The translations under genes were made by a program, and so were the position numbers. A stretch of DNA of 6,967 bases from a bacterium (GTDB taxonomy: Bacteria; Vulcanimicrobiota; Xenobia; RGZZ01), in assembly GCA_021782195.1 (NCBI GenBank), contig JAJXVI010000127.1, positions 1 through 6,967 of the forward strand, given 5' to 3'. Below the pieces are notes generated by a model. That model was not told the origin of the DNA. It saw nothing but the letters and a program-made list of their open reading frames with translations, and ran no database searches. Below, in pieces: positions 1-5,965 of this stretch. How positions within the stretch are numbered: the first letter of the stretch is position 1; each line of letters begins with the position of its first letter.

Positions 1-505
1 AGTCGTGGGGAGGCAGCCGGTTTCCCCACACGTGGCAGTGCTCGCGATGCTCGAGCACGCAGGCTTCACGAAACGAAATGTAGACGCAGGCGCCAACTCC
101 GATCTGCACGTACACCCCTGAACACTGTGAGTCCTGGCTTAAGTCAGCGTAGGGAAGGGTCATTGGAGAACCGTCGTCGGTGATGACGGTCACGAACGGC
201 CCATCGCAACGAACGTACCTGCCCTCACAGTCGTAGACGTCGACCTCGACAAGCATTCCTTTCTCAAGCGAGTCGAAGTCAACGCTATGGCCGTTATAGA
301 GGAAATCGGCAACCTGGGCAGGTATGACGCAGGTTCCCTCCCACGTCCGCACCAGGGCGTAATCCGGTTGCACGCGCTCGATGACCCCGTGAAAGCGCGT
401 GATATCGAACGACAACGTCGTTTGCGCGAGGCACGGCGATGTCGACGATACAACCAGGAGGAACAGCAGCGTCAGTGTTGCGATGCGTGGGATGAAACGG
501 TTCAC
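1..505 (-). CDS. Small cysteine-rich exported protein, unknown function (3' end off the window)
   Basis: The frame is open from a GTG at 503-505 to the left edge, giving 168 codons and no stop, so the C-terminus is missing. The start is supported by AGGAAGGGG at 515-523, 9 bases upstream, and by an in-frame TAA further up, which is the stop of the slipin gene. Residues 1-27 form a signal peptide: MNRF-PR, then a hydrophobic run LTLLFLLVV, then a likely SPase I site PCLA|QTT. No convincing lipobox is present. The mature part is acidic and beta-rich (VERVQPDYALVRTWEGT-like strands) and has seven visible cysteines near residues 59, 93, 100, 128, 140, 149 and 157, which suggests disulfides outside the cytoplasm. 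I do not recognise the family. It starts 30 bases after the slipin stop, so the two are probably co-transcribed. An in-frame TTG two codons upstream is a less likely start. Confidence 0.72.
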   Translation of the reverse strand, partial: MNRFIPRIATLTLLFLLVVSSTSPCLAQTTLSFDITRFHGVIERVQPDYALVRTWEGTCVIPAQVADFLYNGHSVDFDSLEKGMLVEVDVYDCEGRYVRCDGPFVTVITDDGSPMTLPYADLSQDSQCSGVYVQIGVGACVYISFREACVLEHREHCHVWGNRLPPHD

Positions 506-514
506 GGGCAATGG

Positions 515-523
515 CCCCTTCCT
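515..523 (-). promoter_or_regulatory. Ribosome binding site that sets the GTG start of the exported protein
   Basis: AGGAAGGGG on the minus strand lies 9 bases before the GTG at 503-505. It supports a non-ATG start for the Cys-rich exported protein inside the short gap after the slipin gene. Confidence 0.5.
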
Positions 524-535
524 GCGAGCGGACTG

Positions 536-1414
536 TTAACTGGAAGACTCCTGCTCCGTGCTTCCTGGTTCCTTGTCCGTCAAAACTGATGGTCTCTGTA
601 CAGTCTCCAGGAGGGTTGAAATGGTTGGCGAGGCTACAGTTGGAGAGAGTTGTTGCAGGAACGGCCTGATCGTGTCCACAGGAACAGGGAAGATGACGGT
701 GGACGAATTCTCGGTTGAGATCTCCGTCAGGGTTTGCAGGAACCGAAGTTGCATGGCCCCCTGGTTGATGCCAAGGACCTGTGCAGCCTCCGCCAGACGC
801 TGCGCAGCCTGAAATTCCCCTTCGGCGTGGATGATTTTTGCGCGTTTTTCTCTTTCGGCTTCGGCCTGTCGTGCCATGGCCCGTTGCATCGGCGTGGGAA
901 GTTCGACGTCCTTGATTTCCACGACCGTTACCTTGATTCCCCACCCTTCAGTCTGCTCATCGATGACCCGCTGCAGTGCGAGATTGATCTTCTCACGATT
1001 GGCAAGCAGGTCGTCAAGTTCGTGCTGGCCGAGAATGGATCGCAGGGTGGTCTGGGATATCTGCGAAGTCGCCTGTACGTAGTTGAGCACTTTACACACA
1101 GCATCCTGGACGTGATCGACCAGCACGCGGAAATACAGGACCGCGCTGACCTTGATGGTCACGTTGTCGCGCGTGATGACTTCCTGCGGGGGCACCTCGT
1201 GCGTAACAACCCGCACATCTACCTTCAGTGCTCGCTCGACGAACGGGATCAGGAAGACAACGCCCGGTCCGCGAACCCGTACAAAACGCCCGAGACGAAG
1301 AATGACCGCTCGTTCCCATTCCTGTGTAATCTTGACCACCCTGGGCAGGAGAACAAGCGCAATGACCACGACTACAACAATCTGCGAGAAGAGGGATCCG
1401 GGGAACGGATTCAT
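536..1414 (-). CDS. Slipin / stomatin-like SPFH-domain membrane protein
   Basis: This 292-residue protein has the slipin layout. A single N-terminal membrane segment (about residues 9-27, rich in V, I and L) is followed by the SPFH core (about 29-180). Hallmarks of the core are QEWERAVILRLGRF, the GPG-V-FLIPFVE stretch, VPPQEVITRDNVTIKVSAV and the VEIKDVELP segment near 165-173. A charged coiled-coil stretch follows (about 177-215, RQAEAEREKRAKIIHAEGE), then a small hydrophobic C-terminal region and a Ser/Glu-rich tail. Known family members oligomerise at the membrane and organise microdomains or membrane proteases. I prefer the ATG at 1412-1414 over an in-frame start six codons upstream, because AAAGGAG sits 6 bases before it. 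Bacterial slipins are often next to nfeD; here the downstream gene encodes a secreted Cys-rich protein instead. Family assignment is firm; the client or partner is unknown. Confidence 0.95.
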   Translation of the reverse strand: MNPFPGSLFSQIVVVVVIALVLLPRVVKITQEWERAVILRLGRFVRVRGPGVVFLIPFVERALKVDVRVVTHEVPPQEVITRDNVTIKVSAVLYFRVLVDHVQDAVCKVLNYVQATSQISQTTLRSILGQHELDDLLANREKINLALQRVIDEQTEGWGIKVTVVEIKDVELPTPMQRAMARQAEAEREKRAKIIHAEGEFQAAQRLAEAAQVLGINQGAMQLRFLQTLTEISTENSSTVIFPVPVDTIRPFLQQLSPTVASPTISTLLETVQRPSVLTDKEPGSTEQESSS

Positions 1415-1420
1415 GGCTGA

Positions 1421-1427
1421 CTCCTTT
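1421..1427 (-). promoter_or_regulatory. Ribosome binding site that decides the slipin start
   Basis: AAAGGAG on the minus strand lies 6 bases upstream of the ATG at 1412-1414. It places the start there rather than at the in-frame candidate at 1430-1432. Confidence 0.75.
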
Positions 1428-1497
1428 CTCAAATTGTGCCGAGGTCGCCCGTGTACGCGGTACGGGTAAGGTGCCCGACTGAAAGCGTTCGGGAGAC

Positions 1498-1533
1498 CTC
1501 ACGGGCGTTCGCAGCGATCAGAGAGCCCGTGAG
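1498..1533. repeat. 9-bp perfect inverted repeat between the unknown gene and the slipin gene
   Basis: CTCACGGGC (1498-1506) and GCCCGTGAG (1525-1533) are perfect complements separated by 18 bases. In the minus-strand transcript this would fold just after the stop of the 258-residue protein and before the slipin ribosome site. No run of U follows, so it is not a classical intrinsic terminator. It could be a weak or Rho-assisted terminator, an mRNA end-protecting stem or an operator. A shorter relative (TCACGG/CCGTGA, 1567-1588) lies inside the 3' end of the upstream gene. Confidence 0.5.
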
Positions 1534-1550
1534 ACGTTCAATCGCGGAAA

Positions 1551-2327
1551 TCAGTGACTCAAATCTTCACGGGCGGATAGAGCCGTGAGAATCTCCTGCC
1601 GATGGCGTCCCAACGCCTCGACAAGCGTCGTTGTGACCAACCCGGACGGTGCGCTGCAATGCAGGCTGCCGTCGTGGGCGGGGGTAAGCAGAACATCATA
1701 TGCATGTAACTGTTTCAGCGCGGGGTCGATGCGTTGTCTGCGGAGCAGGTCGCAAACAATGTCTGCAAGCAGGTCGCCCACGCGCTCGTAGCCAGGTCCC
1801 GCGGAAGAACCGCGCAACTTGCCCTGGATGCGTGCGCCTTCGACGCGAAGCCATTGACCATCTTCACGCTCGATTTCTACACGGGGGGTACCGCAGTGCG
1901 ATAGACCAGTGATTTCTCCGAGCCGACGCAGGGTATCGGCTCCCCCAAACGGTCGTCCCAGGAGCCGCGTCAGGGACGTGGTCACGTGTGGATTGCTGGT
2001 TGCCTGTGCGACTTTCTGCGCCATGGCCCGAGCGTCGGCACGGGAGACGTCAGACGAAGCCAGGTCGAGGTGTGCTCCATCCGGTCTGCTTATGTGCAGG
2101 GTAAACCCTTTCTCGTCGCAGATGAACTCGAGGAGGGTTCCGAAGCGTGCCATGAGCCGTCCCTTGCGTGTCACGTCGGAGCACGGACCGTCGTCAGTCT
2201 CGACAAGGCCAGTCCATCTGGAGGATGGGGCGATCACGAGAACGTTGCTGACTCGTTCATCGCGCAGAAACACCGCCACGTCATCGGCGGCGGAAGAACT
2301 GACGTAGAGCTTGTACACAACGCTCAC
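1551..2327 (-). CDS. Unknown 258-residue protein with a TubC-like C-terminal segment
   Basis: The ORF starts at a GTG (2325-2327) shortly after an in-frame TAG, so a much longer N-terminus is excluded. The ribosome site is weak, and a second GTG three codons in is possible. No signal peptide or membrane segment is visible, so it is probably cytoplasmic. Residues 1-40 look like an alpha/beta start with a strand NVLVIAPSSRW. Residues 55-110 hold MARFGTLLEFICDEKGF, a strand pair and then a helix. Residues 130-200 contain VEIEREDGQWLRVEG and helix GDLLADIVCDLLRRQR. Residues 203-254 (LKQLHAYDVLLTP, DGSLHCSAPSGL, then LVEALGRHRQEILTAL) match the pattern I associate with TubC-type N-terminal docking domains: L..L....L....G.L....P.G.....L..AL..H+.EIL..L. 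Here the segment is C-terminal, not on an NRPS/PKS. The TubC resemblance is my own pattern match. It sits between msrA and the slipin gene on the same strand. Confidence 0.75.
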   Translation of the reverse strand: MSVVYKLYVSSSAADDVAVFLRDERVSNVLVIAPSSRWTGLVETDDGPCSDVTRKGRLMARFGTLLEFICDEKGFTLHISRPDGAHLDLASSDVSRADARAMAQKVAQATSNPHVTTSLTRLLGRPFGGADTLRRLGEITGLSHCGTPRVEIEREDGQWLRVEGARIQGKLRGSSAGPGYERVGDLLADIVCDLLRRQRIDPALKQLHAYDVLLTPAHDGSLHCSAPSGLVTTTLVEALGRHRQEILTALSAREDLSH

Positions 2328-2460
2328 TTCCAGATGTCTCTATTACGTCCTTCCGCCACAAGAGCGTGCCGAAACATCTGCCTTGAATGCGGCGCCGCGT
2401 GCAGTTCGCTCGTTGAACCGTGTCTCGCACGCGTCGCACGTCACGGTCGCCAGAGTTGCT

Positions 2461-3162
2461 TCAAGACTCAGGCGAGGTCTCGACGAGCGAACGATACTTT
2501 CTCCGAAACCTGTCAAGCTTGGGGCTGATGACGAGACGGCAGTATGGTTGCGAACTGTTGAGTTCAAAGTAGCGCTGATGATGTTCTTCTGCGGGATAGA
2601 AGTTCACGAATGGCACGATCTGGGTGACGATGGGGAGGGTAAAGGTGTGCTGTTCCTGCGCCATTATCTGGAGCGCCTGGTCTCGCTGTTTGTAACCGTG
2701 ATAGAAGACGACTGACCGGTACTGGGTACCCACGTCCGCCCCCTGGCGGTTGGGCGTCGTGGGATCGTGGCTTGAGAAGAACACCTCCAGCAACCCCTGG
2801 TAGGTGATGACACGCGGGTCGAAGACGATCTGCACGGCTTCTGCGTGGCCCGTCTGCCCGGTGCAAACCTCTTCATACGTTGGGTTCGGCAGATTACCCC
2901 CGGCATACCCCGAGACGACCTCTTTCACTCCTCGCAACTCGTGGAAGATGGCCTCCGTGCACCAGAAACAACCCGCCCCGAACGTCGCCCGTTCGAGGCG
3001 GGGAGTGGCACCTCCAGGTTCGTTACCTGAATCGCTCGTCGCAGAACCGGTATTCGCGATCTCGAAGGCGCGAGGGTCGTCCTGCGGGCATGCATAGACG
3101 CGCCTGCAGCACGAGCACAGAAGTGCCATCGCCACGATGAGAGCACGGCGGTTGACAGGCAT
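2461..3162 (-). CDS. msrA: Exported peptide methionine-(S)-sulfoxide reductase MsrA
   Basis: MsrA reduces methionine-S-sulfoxide in proteins. From the ATG at 3160-3162 the protein has 233 residues. The catalytic motif GCFWC lies at 64-68 (C65 nucleophile, followed by TEAIF). Other family marks are SGYAGG (84-89), GHAEAVQIVFDP (105-116), FFSSHDPTTPNRQGADVGTQYRS (about 128-150), FYPAEEHHQRY (188-198), and QPYC with C208 as the likely resolving cysteine, followed by VISPKLDRFRRKY. Residues 1-25 form a signal peptide (MPVNRRALIVAMALLCSCCRRVYA), so the enzyme probably acts outside the cytoplasm. The long linker to about residue 56 is low in complexity. The ORF can be extended 38 codons upstream, but GGAAAGGA 8 bases before this ATG and the signal peptide fix the start here. 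MsrB is not seen in the window. Confidence 0.96.
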   Translation of the reverse strand: MPVNRRALIVAMALLCSCCRRVYACPQDDPRAFEIANTGSATSDSGNEPGGATPRLERATFGAGCFWCTEAIFHELRGVKEVVSGYAGGNLPNPTYEEVCTGQTGHAEAVQIVFDPRVITYQGLLEVFFSSHDPTTPNRQGADVGTQYRSVVFYHGYKQRDQALQIMAQEQHTFTLPIVTQIVPFVNFYPAEEHHQRYFELNSSQPYCRLVISPKLDRFRRKYRSLVETSPES

Positions 3163-3170
3163 GCGAATGT

Positions 3171-3178
3171 TCCTTTCC
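3171..3178 (-). promoter_or_regulatory. Ribosome binding site that decides the msrA start
   Basis: GGAAAGGA on the minus strand lies 8 bases before the ATG at 3160-3162. This fits the start that leaves an intact signal peptide. Confidence 0.7.
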
Positions 3179-3187
3179 GGTCGCCAC

Positions 3188-3210
3188 GCCTCGCCGGTCA
3201 CCGGCGAGGC
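3188..3210. promoter_or_regulatory. Perfect 10-bp hairpin in the msrA 5' leader
   Basis: GCCTCGCCGG (3188-3197) and CCGGCGAGGC (3201-3210) are perfect complements with a 3-base centre. The structure ends 25 bases before the msrA start and 9 bases before its ribosome site. There is no T-run after it on either strand, so a simple intrinsic terminator is unlikely. A leader stem affecting msrA translation or a protein-binding palindrome both fit. Confidence 0.55.
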
Positions 3211-3254
3211 AACTTCGGCCCATGGCAGGTTCGGGAGCCTCTCTCTTCGCACTT

Positions 3255-3283
3255 GCATCAAGGCAACCCTGCGCAATTGATGC
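3255..3283. promoter_or_regulatory. Operator-like inverted repeat GCATCAA-N15-TTGATGC
   Basis: The arms at 3255-3261 and 3277-3283 are perfect 7-base complements. Their centres are 22 bases apart, about two helical turns. It sits at the AT-richer part of the divergent region, where a dimeric regulator could control both directions. This is positional evidence only. Confidence 0.3.
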
Positions 3284-3330
3284 TCGGGTTTGAAGATTAT
3301 TCCTCATTCTTGCGCCTGAAATCGGCACGG

Positions 3331-3339
3331 GGAAAGGAG
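3331..3339 (+). promoter_or_regulatory. Strong ribosome binding site whose spacing fits an ATG out of frame with the DUF2723 gene
   Basis: GGAAAGGAG lies 7 bases before the ATG at 3347-3349. That ATG opens a frame ending at 3586 and is not in frame with the 813-residue protein. The first in-frame start of that protein, ATG 3375, has no recognisable ribosome site of its own. See findings. Confidence 0.5.
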
Positions 3340-3374
3340 TTCTGTGATGTCTCCGAGAAGCCACGGCGCTTGTT

Positions 3375-5816
3375 ATGACCAAGCGAACTTCAGGGAGCGC
3401 GCTCGACGACGCTGGCGCGACTTCTTCCCCCACCTCCTCGTCGCGCCAACCTCGACCGTCATCTTCTGCTGCAGAAGCGGCCGGCTTTCGCCTGGCCGAC
3501 CGTGCCACGCTCATTGTGGCCGGCATCGTTTTCGCGGCGTCATTACTGACGTATCTCTTCACGCTTGCGCCCACGGTAACGGGTGAGGACAGCGGTGAGC
3601 TTGTGTCTGCGGCGTACACGCTGGGCATTCCTCACCCGCCAGGGTACCCTCTGTGGTGTCTTGTTGCACACTTTTTTACGTGGCTCCCTTTCGGCAACGT
3701 GGCCTGGCGCGTCAATCTTGGCTCGGCCGTGTGTGCCGCGCTGGCCTGCGCCCTCTGCGTACTGCTTTTCGTGCGACTCGGTGTTCGCCGCTCCATCGCC
3801 GGCGGGGCGGCTTTCCTGATGGCGGTCTCTACCACGCTCTGGAGCCAGGCGGTGATCACCGAAGTCTACGCCCTGACGCTTCTGACGATAGTCGCGCTGT
3901 TCTACCTGCTGGTACGCTGGCGCGAAGTCGCAAACGAAGCGGTCGGAGACCGCTGGATGTGTGCTGCCGCCTTTATCTGCGCTCTTTCGCTTGGGACACA
4001 CGATACGATCCTGCTCCTTTCTCCGGTCATCCTGCTGTTCGTTATCTATGTGTTGCGGATGCGGATCCTCAACCCGCTGGTTCTTGGAAAGATTGTGCTC
4101 TCGATGATTGCCGGGTTGAGCGTCTTCCTGTACCTGCCGATCCGGGCCAGCGCCCATCCCGCCATGAACTGGGGTGACCCTGATACCTGGAACCGCTTCT
4201 GGGCACACGTGACCCGTCAGGAGTACCTGCCGGACCACCGGATGCTCAGTTCGCATCACACCTGGAGCAAGACCATCGGCCAGATGGGTGCACTTGGCAA
4301 CTGGCTTCTCGAGCAGTGGCCCTGGCCTGTGACCGTTGTCGTGGTGCTGGCCGCACTGGGGGGAATCGTCTTCCTCTGGCGGCGCGACCGCTTTCTGGCG
4401 GCCTGGCTGACCCTCTGGGCCCTCGTGATGTCGGTTGGATTCACCTGGCTGCTGAATTTTGGACTCAACGAAGAGGCCCTGCACGTGGCTGAGGTGTTCT
4501 TCATTCCTGCGTGGTTTGCTGTTCTCACGCTGGCGACGTTCGGATTTGAGGCGATTGCAACCTGGCGCAGCCAGCTGCAGTCAGCGCTTGCAGGTGCCGT
4601 CGCAACGCTCGGCGTGCTGTCCATGGTGATAAACTGGTCGTCCTCCACCATGCACGGCAATGACGTCGCGCATCGCTTTGCACGAGACATGCTGGCAGCC
4701 CTGCCACAGAACGCCATTCTTTTTACCAGTGCCGACTACGAAGCTTTCCCCGTGAAGTACATGCAGATTGTGGAAGGGTTCCGCACTGACGTGGCGACGC
4801 TCGACTGCCAGCGCGGGATTGGAACAGCATTGAAGTTGACGGGATTGGAACCTCACGTCGAGGGCTACATCGATGAACACGACGTGGCGCACCTCTTGCG
4901 CCAGAGCACCCGTCCCATCTACTCAACCACGATACTGGGCGCAGTCAGCAATACGGCCGTGCTGCCTGTCGGCCTGACCTATCGTACCTTCAACAACCCC
5001 ACGGACGCAAGCCAGGCTGCCGCGCTTGACGCGACCGCGTGGAAAGTCTACACCCAGAAGGGTGGAATGCTTTCAGCTGGACACGGGAACTGGGTGTTGC
5101 CAGCCGGTCTGTGGGAGAGCGACTGGTCAACGGCCTCGATTCTTTCTGAATACGAAATTGCGCGCGCGCGTTCCGCACTGGCCTACCAGAATGATACGAG
5201 CCTGGCACTGAAGCTGGTTGCCAGCGCCGCCACACGACTCCCCAGGGACCCCGGCCACATGAATGCGCTGGGTGCATTGTGTTTCCGAGGCGCGCAGGTT
5301 CAAGCCGCCATCGGCTACTACAAGAAAGCCATCAAGCTGGCGCCACGTTATCCTGAGGCTCGCTACAACCTGATTTCGGCGCTCATCACACAAGGCCGCT
5401 GGGACGAAGCTCAGGAAGCCTACGCAGCGACTCGGCAGCTGGGTGTCGACCTCGGAGACCGTGGCACAGGAATCGAGAACGCCCTGCTGAAAGAACAAGA
5501 GGCACGTCCGAAGCTTCAGGCAATGCGTGCACAGGTGGCGGCCGACCCGCGTGATCCGCGAGGATGGTTCACCCTGGCGCTGTTTGAACAGGAATTCTAT
5601 CATCTCGGCGCGGCGGAACGCGACCTTCGCCAGGCTTCAGATCTTGCGCCAAGAGAGCCGGCCGTCTGGGACGCACTCGGGGCCGTTCTGTTGCAGCGCA
5701 ACGACCGGAACGGAGCCATCCAGGCGTGGAAGACCGCCCTTGACATCGAGCCGAAGGGGTCTCGCGCCGACCGGATTCGCCGAGAGTTGCAGGCACTCGG
5801 GCAGAAGACCGGATAG
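3375..5816 (+). CDS. DUF2723 (TMEM260-like) multi-pass membrane protein with C-terminal TPR domain
   Basis: This 813-residue protein has the DUF2723 signature: GEDSGELVSAAYTLGIPHPPGYPL at about 70-93 in the first outside loop, where GT-C enzymes carry an acidic catalytic residue; YLPIRASAHPAMNWGDP at 253-269, then W..FWAHVTRQEY; and LPQNAILFTSADYEAFPVKYMQ near 443-463, followed by EGFRTDV. I count about ten membrane segments between residues 44 and 420. The soluble part ends in TPR-like units (about 591-690 and 725-795, with W/Y...LG.....G....A...Y..A....P spacing). The eukaryotic relative TMEM260 is a protein O-mannosyltransferase; for bacterial members the substrate is not known, so glycosyl transfer is inferred. 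An in-frame TGA 33 bases upstream limits the start. The N-terminal 35 residues are Ser/Ala/Pro-rich and disordered-looking. It is divergent from msrA and convergent with the next gene. Confidence 0.93.
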   Translation: MTKRTSGSALDDAGATSSPTSSSRQPRPSSSAAEAAGFRLADRATLIVAGIVFAASLLTYLFTLAPTVTGEDSGELVSAAYTLGIPHPPGYPLWCLVAHFFTWLPFGNVAWRVNLGSAVCAALACALCVLLFVRLGVRRSIAGGAAFLMAVSTTLWSQAVITEVYALTLLTIVALFYLLVRWREVANEAVGDRWMCAAAFICALSLGTHDTILLLSPVILLFVIYVLRMRILNPLVLGKIVLSMIAGLSVFLYLPIRASAHPAMNWGDPDTWNRFWAHVTRQEYLPDHRMLSSHHTWSKTIGQMGALGNWLLEQWPWPVTVVVVLAALGGIVFLWRRDRFLAAWLTLWALVMSVGFTWLLNFGLNEEALHVAEVFFIPAWFAVLTLATFGFEAIATWRSQLQSALAGAVATLGVLSMVINWSSSTMHGNDVAHRFARDMLAALPQNAILFTSADYEAFPVKYMQIVEGFRTDVATLDCQRGIGTALKLTGLEPHVEGYIDEHDVAHLLRQSTRPIYSTTILGAVSNTAVLPVGLTYRTFNNPTDASQAAALDATAWKVYTQKGGMLSAGHGNWVLPAGLWESDWSTASILSEYEIARARSALAYQNDTSLALKLVASAATRLPRDPGHMNALGALCFRGAQVQAAIGYYKKAIKLAPRYPEARYNLISALITQGRWDEAQEAYAATRQLGVDLGDRGTGIENALLKEQEARPKLQAMRAQVAADPRDPRGWFTLALFEQEFYHLGAAERDLRQASDLAPREPAVWDALGAVLLQRNDRNGAIQAWKTALDIEPKGSRADRIRRELQALGQKTG

Positions 5817-5965
5817 TTTCAAGAGGCAGTCGCGGGGTCCCGCCGGGGCGCATCACTTCACCCCTGGCGAGCCCCCGGGGTTGTCGCGGCCACCCGCGCG
5901 CGGAGTCGCGTGCGCTGACCGTATCCGATGCCCGGCGCACCGCCACCCGGGGGGGCGCACGCGCT
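5817..5965. other. Very GC-rich convergent gap, no clear terminator
   Basis: The stretch between the two convergent stop codons is visibly richer in G and C than the flanking genes, with runs such as CCCCCGGGG and CCCGGGGGGG. Short complementary pieces exist (ACCCC/GGGGT), but I find no stem followed by a T-run on either strand. Rho-dependent ending is possible. A small stem CGCGAGC/GCTCGCG (5974-5989) lies just inside the 3' end of the minus-strand gene. Confidence 0.4.

Larger units (their letters stand above)
3163..3374. promoter_or_regulatory. Divergent intergenic region between msrA and the DUF2723 gene
   Basis: About 210 bases separate the two divergent starts, so both promoters should lie here. 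The only AT-richer patch is about 3274-3310 (CAATTGATG, then TTTGAAGATTATTC). I see no -35/-10 pair with good spacing in either direction, so I do not call a promoter. The region holds two inverted repeats, listed separately, and ribosome sites at both ends. A shared regulator for the two genes is possible but unproven. Confidence 0.5.

Noticed and set aside
294..944. 216-codon minus-strand frame spanning the slipin/exported protein junction
   Set aside because: It overlaps two supported genes in another frame and has low-complexity, GC-driven composition (Gly, Arg, His rich). The signal-peptide frame from GTG 505 is better supported.
734..1420. 228-codon plus-strand frame
   Set aside because: It is antisense to the slipin gene, whose SPFH motifs, ribosome site and start are clear. 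The peptide resembles no family.
3253..3303. Sigma-70 promoter for the DUF2723 gene (TTGCAT or TTGATG with a TA-rich box)
   Set aside because: No pairing of boxes gives both good spacing and good -10 identity, so I do not report a promoter.
3023..3628. 201-codon minus-strand frame across the divergent region
   Set aside because: It overlaps both the msrA signal peptide and the DUF2723 N-terminus and has no ribosome site or family features.
3543..4484. 313-codon minus-strand frame
   Set aside because: It is antisense to the DUF2723 membrane domain and is rich in Gln, His, Arg and Glu, as expected for the complement of hydrophobic codons.
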